NCBI RefSeq assembly: GCF_000422485.1
Contig: NZ_KE383862.1
Coordinates: 847-64,846 of the forward strand
Reading direction: 5' to 3'
DNA from: Paenibacillus pasadenensis DSM 19293
GTDB lineage: Bacteria > Bacillota > Bacilli > Paenibacillales > Paenibacillaceae
Length of the DNA stretch: 64,000 nucleotides
Numbering within the stretch: position 1 is the stretch's first letter; each line of letters begins with the position of its first letter. A model generated the notes under the pieces. The model was not told where the DNA came from, searched no databases, and saw only the letters and a program-made list of their open reading frames with translations. Position numbers and translations under genes: made by a program. Positions 7,570 to 15,842 of the stretch are shown one piece after another.

Positions 7570-8540
7570 GCCGCCCCCTCCCCCTCGTAGCTCGTGCGGA
7601 CGCGGGGATCGACAGCCGCATAGATGAAGTCGGTCGCCAGATTGACGGCGATGACGGATACGGCGGCCACCAGGTTCAAGCCCATGAGCGTGGAATAGTC
7701 GCGGCTCATGATCGACGACAGCGTCAGCTGCCCGATGCCCGGCCAGGCGAATACCTGCTCGACGACGACTGCGCCGCCGAGCAGCACGGACATCTCCAGC
7801 CCGATGACGGTGACGATCGGGATGAGCGCGTTGCGCATGGCGTGGCGGCCGACGACGAGCGTCTCGCGCACGCCTTTGGCGCGGGCGGTGCGGAGGTAGT
7901 CATGGCCGAGAATCTCCAGCATGCTCGAGCGGACGTAGCGGATGCACCGCCCTGCGACAGCCGCCGCCAGGACGAGCGCCGGCAGGATCAGATGCCGGAG
8001 ACGATCGACGAAGCCGCCGGAGCCGCCAAGCTCCGTCATGCCGCCCGAAGGCAGCCACTGCAGCTGGATGGCGAACAGATAGATGAGGCCGAGGCCCAGG
8101 AAGAACCCGGGCACGGACAGGCCCAGAAAGGACCCGGTCGAAGCGAGATAGTCGAGCTTGGAATATTGCCGCGTCGCGCTCAGCACGCCGAGCGGCACCG
8201 CGACGAGCAAGCCGAGCGCGAGCGCCGTGCCCATGAGCAGCAGCGTCGGCCCCATGCGGTCGAATATCACCCGCGTCACCGGCTCGTAGGTGATGAGCGA
8301 GTAGCCGAGATCGCCGTGCAGCAAGAGATTTTTCAGCCACAGGCCGTACTGGACGTAGGCCGGCTCGTTCAGCCCGAGCGCCAGCCGCCGGGCTTCCGCC
8401 GCCGCGGCCGGCAGCTTGGGGCTGACCAGCATGTCCACCGGATTGCCGGGAGCCATGCGCATGATGATGAAGTTGATGACCGTGACGCCCAGCAGCACGG
8501 GCACGGCGGTCAGCAGCCGCCGCAGCACATAAGTCAGCAA
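7566..8540 (-). CDS. Dipeptide/oligopeptide ABC transporter permease (DppB/OppB family)
   Basis: A permease of about 324 residues with the DppB N-terminal helix (TYVLRRLLTAVPVLLGVTVI), an APGNPVD loop, and the cytoplasmic EAA loop (HDYLRTARAKGVRETLVVGR) that docks to the ATPases. The TTG at 8540 was chosen because GAGGTG lies 6 bases upstream; a GTG at 8549 in the same frame is the alternative. It pairs with DppC downstream (ATGA overlap) and follows the binding protein gene. Substrate is likely a peptide or opine-like compound; sequence alone does not say. Confidence 0.9.
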   Translation of the reverse strand: MLTYVLRRLLTAVPVLLGVTVINFIIMRMAPGNPVDMLVSPKLPAAAAEARRLALGLNEPAYVQYGLWLKNLLLHGDLGYSLITYEPVTRVIFDRMGPTLLLMGTALALGLLVAVPLGVLSATRQYSKLDYLASTGSFLGLSVPGFFLGLGLIYLFAIQLQWLPSGGMTELGGSGGFVDRLRHLILPALVLAAAVAGRCIRYVRSSMLEILGHDYLRTARAKGVRETLVVGRHAMRNALIPIVTVIGLEMSVLLGGAVVVEQVFAWPGIGQLTLSSIMSRDYSTLMGLNLVAAVSVIAVNLATDFIYAAVDPRVRTSYEGEGAA

Positions 8541-8575
8541 TGCCTGCACCTCGAATCGTTAACGCCCGCTCGCGT

Positions 8576-10201
8576 TTACTTCACGTCCCATTCGTATACG
8601 TTGATGAACATGCCGAAGTCCTTCGGCTCCGCTCCCGATACTCGCTCGCTCACCGCGCCAAGCGCCTTGGTCGCATAGATCGCCGGCATCGGCACGTCCT
8701 GCGCGATGATCTTCTGCAGGTCGCTGTAGGACTGCTTGATCTTCGCCTCGTCGGTCTCGGCGGCGATCGCGTCCAGCAGCTTCTCCGCCTCGGCGTTCTT
8801 GTAGCCGCTCGGATTGCCTTCCTTGAGGAAATAGGCGATGTCCGGCAGCGGGTTGATCGGCGTCAGCGACACCGTGAGGATGCCGAGGTCATAGTCCATC
8901 TTGACGAGATTGTCGATCAGCGTCGCCAGATCCATCATCTGGATCTTCGTCTGCACGCCGGCGGCGCGCAGGTTCTCGGCGACGATGTTGGCCGCCTGCT
9001 CGAGCGTGGCGTCGCCCGACAGGACGTACAGCCGCAGCGTCTTGGCGCTGTCCCAGCCGGACTCGGCGAGCAGCGACTTGGCCTTTTCGGGATCGTAGGC
9101 GGCTGGCTGCACGCTCTCGTCGCGGTACGGGCTATAGCTGGTGAAGTAGCTGTCCACGACCTCGCCCGCGCCATGCAGCAGCTTGTCGACGATCTGCTGG
9201 CGGTTCATCGCGTAGCTGATCGCCTGGCGCTGCTTCGCGTCCGGCACGACGGCTTCGTTGATGTACATGAACTGCGTCGCCAGCGGAGCCGCCTCGACCG
9301 TGCGGATGCCCTGCAGCCCCTTGACCTTCTCGTAGTCGCCGACCGGGATGACGCCCGCCGACGGGATGTTCATGTCGATCTCGCCGCTCTGCAGCTGGGC
9401 GGTGACGGCGTTGCCCTGCAGCACCTTGAAGTTCAGCGAGTCCAGCTTCGGAGCGCCCTTGAAGTAAGCGTCGTTCGCCTCCAGGCGCACGAACTGGTCG
9501 CGGTTGTATTCGGCCAGCTTGAACGGACCGCTCGTCACGTCCGGCTTCTGCATGAAGTCGCTCTTGGCCAGCTCCTCCGGCGCGATGTCCGCAAGCGCGG
9601 ACTGCGGGAGCGTGAGCAGGTTCTTGCCGATCGTATCCTGGAAAATGCTCAGCGTCGTCGGCGCCTTGACCGTCACCGTCAGCGTGCGCTCGTCCACCTT
9701 CTTGACGCCGCTGATCGCGCTCTGGCCCTCCGGCAGGAAGCCGGCGTCGTCCAATCCCTCGATGATCGCGAACAGGTAGGCCAGATTGGAGGCGACCTTC
9801 GGGTTCGTCATCAGGCCGAGCGTGAAGATGACGTCGTCCGCCGTCACCGGCTTGCCGTCGGTCCAGGCCGCTTTTTCGTTCAGCTTGATCGTGAACGTCT
9901 TGTTGTCGCTCGTCTCGATCGAGTCCGCCAGCATCGGCTTGTACTGCAGGTCGGAGTCCAGATCGACCAGCGGCGGGAACAGCAGGCTCGCGACATAGGT
10001 CGAGACGAGTCCGACCGGCGCCAGCGGGTTGATGTTGCTCGGCGCGTAGGTGACGCCTACCGTCACCGACTTGGCGCCACCGGCAGCAGGAGCCTCTGCG
10101 GACGGCTCATTGGCCGGCGCATTCGCGTTCGAGCAGGCCGATACGAGCGCGAGGCTGGCGGACAGCACCAGCGCAAGCGCCCCTTTTCCGATTCGTTTCA
10201 T
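8576..10201 (-). CDS. Family 5 extracellular solute-binding lipoprotein of an ABC transporter
   Basis: A 541-residue SBP_bac_5 (DppA/OppA-type) protein. The signal peptide ends in the lipobox ALVSAC with lipidated Cys23, followed by an Ala/Pro/Glu linker. Characteristic blocks include NPLAPVGLVSTYVASLLFPP near the start and KPVTADDVIFTL. It captures a peptide-like ligand outside the cell and delivers it to the two permeases encoded next. GAAGGAG lies 13 bases upstream of the ATG, a rather long spacing. Confidence 0.92.
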   Translation of the reverse strand: MKRIGKGALALVLSASLALVSACSNANAPANEPSAEAPAAGGAKSVTVGVTYAPSNINPLAPVGLVSTYVASLLFPPLVDLDSDLQYKPMLADSIETSDNKTFTIKLNEKAAWTDGKPVTADDVIFTLGLMTNPKVASNLAYLFAIIEGLDDAGFLPEGQSAISGVKKVDERTLTVTVKAPTTLSIFQDTIGKNLLTLPQSALADIAPEELAKSDFMQKPDVTSGPFKLAEYNRDQFVRLEANDAYFKGAPKLDSLNFKVLQGNAVTAQLQSGEIDMNIPSAGVIPVGDYEKVKGLQGIRTVEAAPLATQFMYINEAVVPDAKQRQAISYAMNRQQIVDKLLHGAGEVVDSYFTSYSPYRDESVQPAAYDPEKAKSLLAESGWDSAKTLRLYVLSGDATLEQAANIVAENLRAAGVQTKIQMMDLATLIDNLVKMDYDLGILTVSLTPINPLPDIAYFLKEGNPSGYKNAEAEKLLDAIAAETDEAKIKQSYSDLQKIIAQDVPMPAIYATKALGAVSERVSGAEPKDFGMFINVYEWDVK

Positions 10202-10264
10202 GTGGATGTCGACTCTCCTTCATCATTCTAATTCCGATTGAACAACTTTGATTTTATTCAGTAT

Positions 10265-10345
10265 CCGGTTTTCTTGGACATCTTGTCAATAGAAGATAGC
10301 GAAAATTGTCGAATCCTCATTATTTTTGGATTATATTGTCGAAAC
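10265..10345 (-). promoter_or_regulatory. Promoter region of the peptide transporter operon
   Basis: This AT-rich stretch contains, read on the minus strand, two direct repeats of TTCGACAAT about 33 bases apart, a TATAAT hexamer, and a perfect TTGACA hexamer nearer the gene. The best -10 partner is not certain, but the position upstream of the binding-protein gene and the repeats suggest a regulated promoter. Confidence 0.4.
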
Positions 10346-10362
10346 CATCCGAGCGGGAAGAA

Positions 10363-10431
10363 AAATCTCCCTGCTCCCGAGCGCAGGGAAGGACCGGACA
10401 AGGCTGCGCGCAGCCTTCCGGTCCTTCCCGC
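10363..10431 (-). terminator. Hairpins terminating the hydrolase-DUF1684 operon
   Basis: A large stem of about 22 bases (GGGAAGGACCGG with CCGGTCCTTCCC, plus an inner AAGGCTGCGCGCAGCCT) is followed on the minus strand by a second hairpin CCCTGC/GCAGGG ending in ATTTTTC. The latter resembles a rho-independent terminator. Confidence 0.6.
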
Positions 10432-10436
10432 GGCCC

Positions 10437-10588
10437 TCAGGCGGGCTCGGCGTTTTCAGCTCAGGCGAGCCGCTCCGACGGACTCGGCGTTTCAGCTCAG
10501 GCGGCCCGCTCAGGCGGACTCGGCGTTATCAGCTCAGGCGAGCCGCTCCGACGGGCTCAGCATTTCAGCTCAGGCGAGCCGCCCCGGA
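10437..10588. repeat. 36-bp tandem repeat array, about 4 copies
   Basis: Units begin with CAGCTCAGGCGAGCC and run through CTCCGACGG to CTCGGCGTTT. Copies lie at 10458-10493, 10493-10529 and 10530-10565, with partial units on both sides. The array sits between the DUF1684 stop codon and its terminator, so it would be in the 3-prime untranslated region. Confidence 0.75.
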
Positions 10589-10590
10589 GC

Positions 10591-11379
10591 TCACGCCCGC
10601 TCGCTTTTCCAGAGCACGTTTTTCTCCCCCGCGCGGATTTCCAGCGGCAGCCGGTTGGAGCGCGGAGGCAGCGGACAGTTGAAGGCGGGCGAAAACGCGC
10701 ACGGAGGCAGGAAAGCGCGGTTGAAGTCGAGCTTCACCGGCTGGCCGTGCTCAAGCGGTCCGTCCACCAGCAGCATCCGTCCCGGTCCGTACGTCTCGGG
10801 TCCGCTCGTGCGGTCGGCGAACGTCACGATGAGCGCGTCTCCCGAGCGGAACGGCACGAGGCGGAACGTCTCCCCGTCCCTCTCCGCGACAATCTCGCCC
10901 GGCGATCCGTGCCGGCGCGTGCGGCCGTCCCGGTCTCCCTGGTGCAGGAATTCGGCCGTGCCGTCCGCGGCCGCCTCGAACCTGCCCGTCCATACGGACG
11001 CCTCGTCCTCGGGGTAGACGTCGATGCCGCCAAAGCGGGCGAGCCGCTCGGCCTGCGGATCCCACACCGCGAGCAGATGAGGCGATCCCGGCTGCGAGGT
11101 CGCGGCGGCGGCCCTTCCGTCAGGGAAATGGAGCGCCGCTCCATCCTCTTCCAGACGAATGACGCCGGCGGCCGCAGCGCCTTCCAGCCGCGCTCCGTCC
11201 TCGGGCGCGAGCTCCGCCGTCAGCCCGCCATCGGCCGGCGACCAGACGCCGGGCAGTCCTTCGATGCGCGCCGGCTCCGCCAGCTCATGCAGCGCGACCA
11301 GCGACAGGTCGCCCCGCGGGCCGGCCGCGGAATCGAGCCTCCATTGCCGCCAGGCCCGCAAATCCATCGCGCCCCTCAT
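10591..11379 (-). CDS. DUF1684 domain-containing protein
   Basis: A 262-residue protein of the DUF1684 family, function not established. Family signatures at the C-terminus are KLDFNRAFLPPCAFS, FNCPLPPRSNRLPL and AGEKN. No signal peptide or membrane helix. The start ATG overlaps the stop of the alpha/beta hydrolase gene (ATGA), with GGAG about 6 bases upstream, so the two are translationally coupled. A longer frame running back to 12273 is antisense-like read-through and was not used. Confidence 0.85.
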   Translation of the reverse strand: MRGAMDLRAWRQWRLDSAAGPRGDLSLVALHELAEPARIEGLPGVWSPADGGLTAELAPEDGARLEGAAAAGVIRLEEDGAALHFPDGRAAAATSQPGSPHLLAVWDPQAERLARFGGIDVYPEDEASVWTGRFEAAADGTAEFLHQGDRDGRTRRHGSPGEIVAERDGETFRLVPFRSGDALIVTFADRTSGPETYGPGRMLLVDGPLEHGQPVKLDFNRAFLPPCAFSPAFNCPLPPRSNRLPLEIRAGEKNVLWKSERA

Positions 11380-12260
11380 GGCTGCTCCGCGGCAGCCGCC
11401 GGCGCTTCCAGGCCGAGGAACCGCCTCAGCTCCGCCAGGAACGCCTCGTGCTCCTCGATGAACGGCATATGCCCGCTGCGCTCGAACACGGCCAGCTCCG
11501 AGCCAGGGATGAGCCGATGCATCTCCTCCGCCTGCGACAGCGGCGTGATCCAGTCGTAGCGCGCGCCGACGATGAGCGTCGGCATCGCGAAGCCCGGCAG
11601 GGCGGCGCGCACGTCGTACTGCGGGATGAAATGCTTGAATGTATAGTTGGCGACCTCCATCGAGCCGATCGGGCGGTTGCCGGTCTCGCGCATCACCTGC
11701 TCGTCGCGCACATGGAAGTAGAGGTCGTAGTTGACGTCCCACCAACGGATCAGATGCGCCTCGTCCTCGATCCGTCCCTCGAACAGCTCGGGAATGACGG
11801 CCAGCTGCTCCGGCGTGGCGATGCGGGAGGCGAACTCCAGCGCCGCCGGGTAGAACTCCCGGCTCGGCGCCGTGCAGATGAGCAGCAGCTTGTCCAGCGA
11901 GTCCGGGTAGCGCGCCGCGAACACCTGCGCCACCATGCCGCCGAAGGAGTGGCCGAGCAGATGGATGCGCCCGAAGCCCAGATAGCGCCGCAGCTCCTCG
12001 ATATCGTCCGCCAGCTGCTCCAGCGTGCAGGTCGCCGGATCGACGCGCTCCGACTGGCCGTTGCACCGCTGGTCCAGGTAGACGATCTGCAGCCCGTCGG
12101 CCAGCGGCGTCAGCCACGGCTTGAAGTCGGAGTGGTCGCTCCCCGGTCCGCCGTGGATGGCGAACAGAGCCGGGCGGGCTTCCATGCGCTCCCCGACCGG
12201 CACGTAGCCGGAGCCCTCGATATCGAAATAAAGCCTCGTTCCGTTGATTGTCGCAAACAT
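11376..12260 (-). CDS. Alpha/beta hydrolase, proline iminopeptidase-like
   Basis: A 294-residue hydrolase with the oxyanion-side motif HGGPG (residues 35-39), the nucleophile elbow GHSFGG, an acid in VGARYDWITP and the catalytic histidine in SGHMPFIEE. HGGPG and DQRCNGQS are typical of proline iminopeptidase-like enzymes, but substrates vary widely in this family. Cytosolic, first gene of a two-gene operon with the DUF1684 protein. No strong Shine-Dalgarno sequence is visible (GAAGG about 16 bases upstream). Confidence 0.85.
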   Translation of the reverse strand: MFATINGTRLYFDIEGSGYVPVGERMEARPALFAIHGGPGSDHSDFKPWLTPLADGLQIVYLDQRCNGQSERVDPATCTLEQLADDIEELRRYLGFGRIHLLGHSFGGMVAQVFAARYPDSLDKLLLICTAPSREFYPAALEFASRIATPEQLAVIPELFEGRIEDEAHLIRWWDVNYDLYFHVRDEQVMRETGNRPIGSMEVANYTFKHFIPQYDVRAALPGFAMPTLIVGARYDWITPLSQAEEMHRLIPGSELAVFERSGHMPFIEEHEAFLAELRRFLGLEAPAAAAEQP

Positions 12261-12327
12261 CTTGTCGCTTCACGATCCTTCTGCGTTATGGCTTGTGCCT
12301 CAGCCCCGGCTGAAGCAATATTCATAA

Positions 12328-12357
12328 ATTATGTCGAATAAACACGAACCAAGTCAA
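12328..12357 (-). promoter_or_regulatory. Sigma-A promoter of the hydrolase-DUF1684 operon
   Basis: On the minus strand, TTGACT (12352-12357) and CATAAT (12328-12333) are separated by 18 bases, about 70 bases before the start codon. Confidence 0.6.
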
Positions 12358-12430
12358 CTGAATCGGACGTCATCCCTAATTTTCCATATGCGCGCCCTCC
12401 AGAGCGAGCGGCCTCGCGAGCAGGATGGAC

Positions 12431-12466
12431 GAAAAAATCCGCCCGGACCCAAGGCCCGGACGGATC
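12431..12466 (-). terminator. Rho-independent terminator of the DUF11-repeat gene
   Basis: On the minus strand ATCCGTCCGGGCC pairs with GGTCCGGGCGGAT around a three-base loop and is followed by six T, ten bases past the stop codon of the large gene. Confidence 0.85.
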
Positions 12467-12474
12467 AAAACCGG

Positions 12475-15400
12475 CTATTCCTCCTCGTGCACGACCCGCA
12501 CCGCGGCCGTCGCCCGCAGCGTCGGACCGTTGTCGGAGGAGGCGATCGCCTCGCTCACGATGAGCCCCTCCGGCGCGTCATCCGGGATGCGGTACGGCAG
12601 CCGCAGCGTCTGGTCCGCCCCGATCTCGAACGACTCCGTCGTCAGCCGCAGGCCGAACAGCGGCAGCTGCAGCACGCCGTTCACGAACGGCACGTTGCCC
12701 GTGTTGGCGATGCGGACCGTGAAGACGACGGTGCCTCCGGGAGCGGCGACCTGCGGCGAGACGGATTCCGTCAGGAGCGCGTCGTTCCGGATCGCCGCCA
12801 CGATCGGCACGAGCACCTGGCGGAGCGCGGTCTCATTGGAGAACGCCGTGGCGAAGCTGTCGAACACCGTTCCGCCGCGCGTCCTCGCCGGCGGCGTGAA
12901 CGGTACCGTGAACGTGCGGCTGTCTCCCGGCGGCAGCACCGGAATGACGGCGGCGAACTCGGTCAGCGACTCCAGCACGCGCACCCCGGTCAGCGTTTGG
13001 CTGGAAATGTTGCGGACCGTGATCTCGATGAGCGTGCTTCCCCGGTACGGCACGGGATTGGGCGCGGCCCGGCTCGTCAGCTCCAGCAGGAAATCCGGCA
13101 AGGCGACGAGCACGGACAGCGAATCGGTCACCGGCTGCAGCTGCGCGGGCACCTCCGGAGCGGTCGCCGTCACCGTATTGACGAGCACCGTGCCCTGCCG
13201 TGTGCCCGGCGGCACCGTATAGATGAAGCTCGTCACCGCCGTCTGGCCCGGCGCCAGCGCCGGAATCGCCTGCGAATAGCCCGCCAGCGAATCCGCGACG
13301 ACGATCGACGTCGCCGGACTCGGTCCGGTATTGGTGACTTCGGCGGTGAACAGGATCGGCTCTCCCGGACCGGCGACGAGCCGGTCGGACAGCTTGCGGA
13401 TCGCCAGCGTCGTCTGCTGCGGCGGATCCGTCTGGACGACGGTCTGGTATGCCGCCAGCTGAGCCGGCGTCTGATCCGACGAGACGGTCAGCACGTTGTC
13501 GATGACGCTGCCGTTCGCCGCGCCCGCAGGCACGGTGATGCCGACCGTGCGGATGACGGACGCCCCGGGCGCAAGGCTCGGGACTGTCTCGGCAAAGCTC
13601 GCGGCCGGATCGGACAGCAGCACGTTCGTCTGCGTCAGCGACGTCGTATTGACGACCGTCAGCGTATAGGCGATGACATCGCCCGGAGCAGCGACGGTCC
13701 GATCCCCCGATTTGGCGATCGCAAGGCCCGCCGCCACGATGTCGACGAGCGTCGACGCTTCGGCCGGATCGGCTCCAGCCGCCGTCGCCTCCGCCAGGTT
13801 GAGCACCCTCGAGCCGAGCGGCGTCCCGACCGGAATGACATACGGCGCCTCCACCTCGACGATCTCATCCACGGCGAGCGAAGGAATCGTCTCGTCCAGG
13901 CCGGTCAGCCGATCGACGAGGCGGACCGGACCGAGCGGCACGTTGCCGAGATTGCCGACCTGGATGCGGAACACGACCGGCTGCCCCGGAGCGGCCGCGG
14001 CCGGCGAGACCGACTTGACGAGGCCGATCGCCCGCACCGCAATGACTTCGGCGGACGATTCGGCCGGCAGCGGGCTCGGCGTCTGGTCCGACGTGACGAA
14101 CGCCGTGTTCATGTAGACGCCGGGCGGCGTGTTGAGCGGCACGAAATAGGTTGTCGACACCTCGCGCGCCTCTCCGGGGCGGAGGATGGGGATCGTCTCG
14201 TCGAGCAGCGTCTGGCTGTCGACGACGCGCACGTTCGTCAGCTCGACGTTGCCGAAGTTCGTGACTGTGACGACATATGTCAGCGTCTGTCCGGGACGGG
14301 CGACGTTCGGCGTTGTCGTCTTGACCGCGCTCAGCTGCGCGGCGGCCAGGATCGTCAGCGAGACGCCGACGAGCTGGGGACTCAGATTGTCGCCCTGGAT
14401 GCGCGCCAGGTTCGTCAGGAAGCCGGGCGGCGTCAGCGGCGGGATGACGTACGGCCAGTTCAGCACGAACTCCTCGCCTGCGACGATGCGGTTGATGCGC
14501 TGCTCCAGGCCGAGCAGCGGATCGGTCAGCGTCAGGTTGACGAAGTCGACGTTGCCGAGGTTGCGCGCCCGGATCGTGAAGATGACCGTGTCGCCCGGCG
14601 AAGCCTGCGCGCGGTCGACCGACTTGGTGAACAGCAGCGAGGGCGCCTCGGAGACGAGCACGTCGTAGCTCGCCGTCTTGGGAGCGAGATCCTGCGGCTG
14701 GACGGTCGCCGTATTGGTCAGTACGCCGGGCGGAGCCTGCGCCGGAATCGTGTACGTTCCCGCGACGGCCTCGCTCTGGCCCGGATCGAGCTGCGGCAGC
14801 GTCGTGCTGATGCCGATCAGCGGGTCGTTTACGGCGATGTTCGTGATCGGGTAATTCCCCGTATTGGTCACGACGATGGAGAACTGCACCGTATCGCCCG
14901 GCGAAGCCTCGTTGCGGTCGCCCGTCTTGACGACGTCGAACGTCAGCAGGCCGAGGGCGGTAATGACGACGCGCCCGTCGCCTGCCTGCACGCCGGCCGT
15001 CGTCTCCGCATCGTAAGCGGTGCCGAGAAAAGAGGAACCGCCGCCTGCGGAGCCGTCGTTGCCGTTGCCCGCACCGCTGGCGCCGCCGCCATAAAAGCCG
15101 CCGCCTCCCCCTCCGCCGCCTTCAAAGCGATTCCCCGTGCCGCTGCCGCCTTGGCCGAGGACTCCCGGCGTACCGCTGTTGCTCCCTCCGACTCCTCCCG
15201 CTCCGCCGGCCGTCTGCGTGCCGCCCTTGCCCGGCGCGACTGTATCGTCGCCCGTGCCGGAAGCGCCCTGCAGGCCGCCTCCGGCAGCTCCCCGAAAGCC
15301 CTGCGTAGGACTGGTCAAGGTTCCGACGCCGCCTCCCCCTCCGGCGCCGATCAGGATGCGGTTCGCCAGCGTGCTCCCGCCTTGCCGCACGTCGCTGGCT

Positions 15401-15720
15401 CCTCCGCCCCCGCCGCCCGAGGCGGAATTGTCGAAGCCGGGTCCGCCGTTCCCGCCGCCGTTGAAGCCTCCCGCCGTCGCCGGCCCGTTCAGCCGGCCGT
15501 CCTCGCCTTTTCCGCCGACAGCCACGACGAGCGGCTCGCCGGGCGTCACCCGAAACGTGCCGGCGGCGTAGCCACCATTTCCGCCGATGCCCTGCGTCGT
15601 GGCCGTCCCGCCCTGCGCGCCCCAGCATTCGATCCGAATCACGCCTACGTCGCCCGGCACGTTCCATGTCTGCTGCGCTCCTGTGAAGTTAAATACGAAC
15701 TGCTCTCCGATCGCCGTCAT
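12475..15720 (-). CDS. Large Gly-rich protein with eight DUF11/DUF7507-like repeats
   Basis: A 1081-residue protein of unknown function. Residues 1-255 form a Gly-rich domain of the ALK-receptor/bacterial glycine-rich type (FNFTGAQQTWNVP, WGAQGG, GGGGGGASDVR, AGGGSSFLGT). From about residue 258 to the end there are eight repeats of about 100 residues, each starting with a K-S/T-x-x-x-x-x-A-x-PGD/Q-T-V-x-F element and containing TNTGN-like and LxxPG blocks; these are DUF11/DUF7507 immunoglobulin-like repeats. There is no N-terminal signal peptide, no LPXTG, no SLH domain and no C-terminal helix. Such proteins are usually surface or spore-envelope material, so export from the mother cell or mother-cell assembly is possible (inference). 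AGGGGGG precedes the ATG. Confidence 0.85.
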   Translation of the reverse strand: MTAIGEQFVFNFTGAQQTWNVPGDVGVIRIECWGAQGGTATTQGIGGNGGYAAGTFRVTPGEPLVVAVGGKGEDGRLNGPATAGGFNGGGNGGPGFDNSASGGGGGGASDVRQGGSTLANRILIGAGGGGGVGTLTSPTQGFRGAAGGGLQGASGTGDDTVAPGKGGTQTAGGAGGVGGSNSGTPGVLGQGGSGTGNRFEGGGGGGGGFYGGGASGAGNGNDGSAGGGSSFLGTAYDAETTAGVQAGDGRVVITALGLLTFDVVKTGDRNEASPGDTVQFSIVVTNTGNYPITNIAVNDPLIGISTTLPQLDPGQSEAVAGTYTIPAQAPPGVLTNTATVQPQDLAPKTASYDVLVSEAPSLLFTKSVDRAQASPGDTVIFTIRARNLGNVDFVNLTLTDPLLGLEQRINRIVAGEEFVLNWPYVIPPLTPPGFLTNLARIQGDNLSPQLVGVSLTILAAAQLSAVKTTTPNVARPGQTLTYVVTVTNFGNVELTNVRVVDSQTLLDETIPILRPGEAREVSTTYFVPLNTPPGVYMNTAFVTSDQTPSPLPAESSAEVIAVRAIGLVKSVSPAAAAPGQPVVFRIQVGNLGNVPLGPVRLVDRLTGLDETIPSLAVDEIVEVEAPYVIPVGTPLGSRVLNLAEATAAGADPAEASTLVDIVAAGLAIAKSGDRTVAAPGDVIAYTLTVVNTTSLTQTNVLLSDPAASFAETVPSLAPGASVIRTVGITVPAGAANGSVIDNVLTVSSDQTPAQLAAYQTVVQTDPPQQTTLAIRKLSDRLVAGPGEPILFTAEVTNTGPSPATSIVVADSLAGYSQAIPALAPGQTAVTSFIYTVPPGTRQGTVLVNTVTATAPEVPAQLQPVTDSLSVLVALPDFLLELTSRAAPNPVPYRGSTLIEITVRNISSQTLTGVRVLESLTEFAAVIPVLPPGDSRTFTVPFTPPARTRGGTVFDSFATAFSNETALRQVLVPIVAAIRNDALLTESVSPQVAAPGGTVVFTVRIANTGNVPFVNGVLQLPLFGLRLTTESFEIGADQTLRLPYRIPDDAPEGLIVSEAIASSDNGPTLRATAAVRVVHEEE

Positions 15721-15842
15721 TCGCGCCCATCCCCCCTTGTCCCGGCCGCTCGCGGGCCGAACATCTTCCTATGCGTATGATGAAGGCGGGTTGGCCTAGT
15801 ACGGCAGTCGGGGAATCGCGCGCCTCGGCGTCAGCGGCCGGC

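Noticed and set aside
10437-10588. CRISPR array
   Set aside because: Tandem 36-base units directly abut each other without spacers.
10591-12273. A 560-residue single protein fusing the hydrolase region and DUF1684
   Set aside because: The hydrolase is encoded in a different frame with all catalytic motifs, and it joins DUF1684 by an ATGA overlap. The fused N-terminal part is out-of-frame translation.
12331-15780. A 1149-codon open frame on the plus strand opposite the Gly-rich/DUF11 gene
   Set aside because: It is an antisense shadow caused by high G+C. It is Arg-rich without domains, has no ribosome binding site, and the minus-strand frame has clear repeats and a start.
15735-15790. Sporulation sigma (SigE/SigK) promoter before the Gly-rich gene, from a CATACGCATA sequence on the minus strand
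   Set aside because: The spacing and last bases do not fit either consensus well and no -35 element is convincing.
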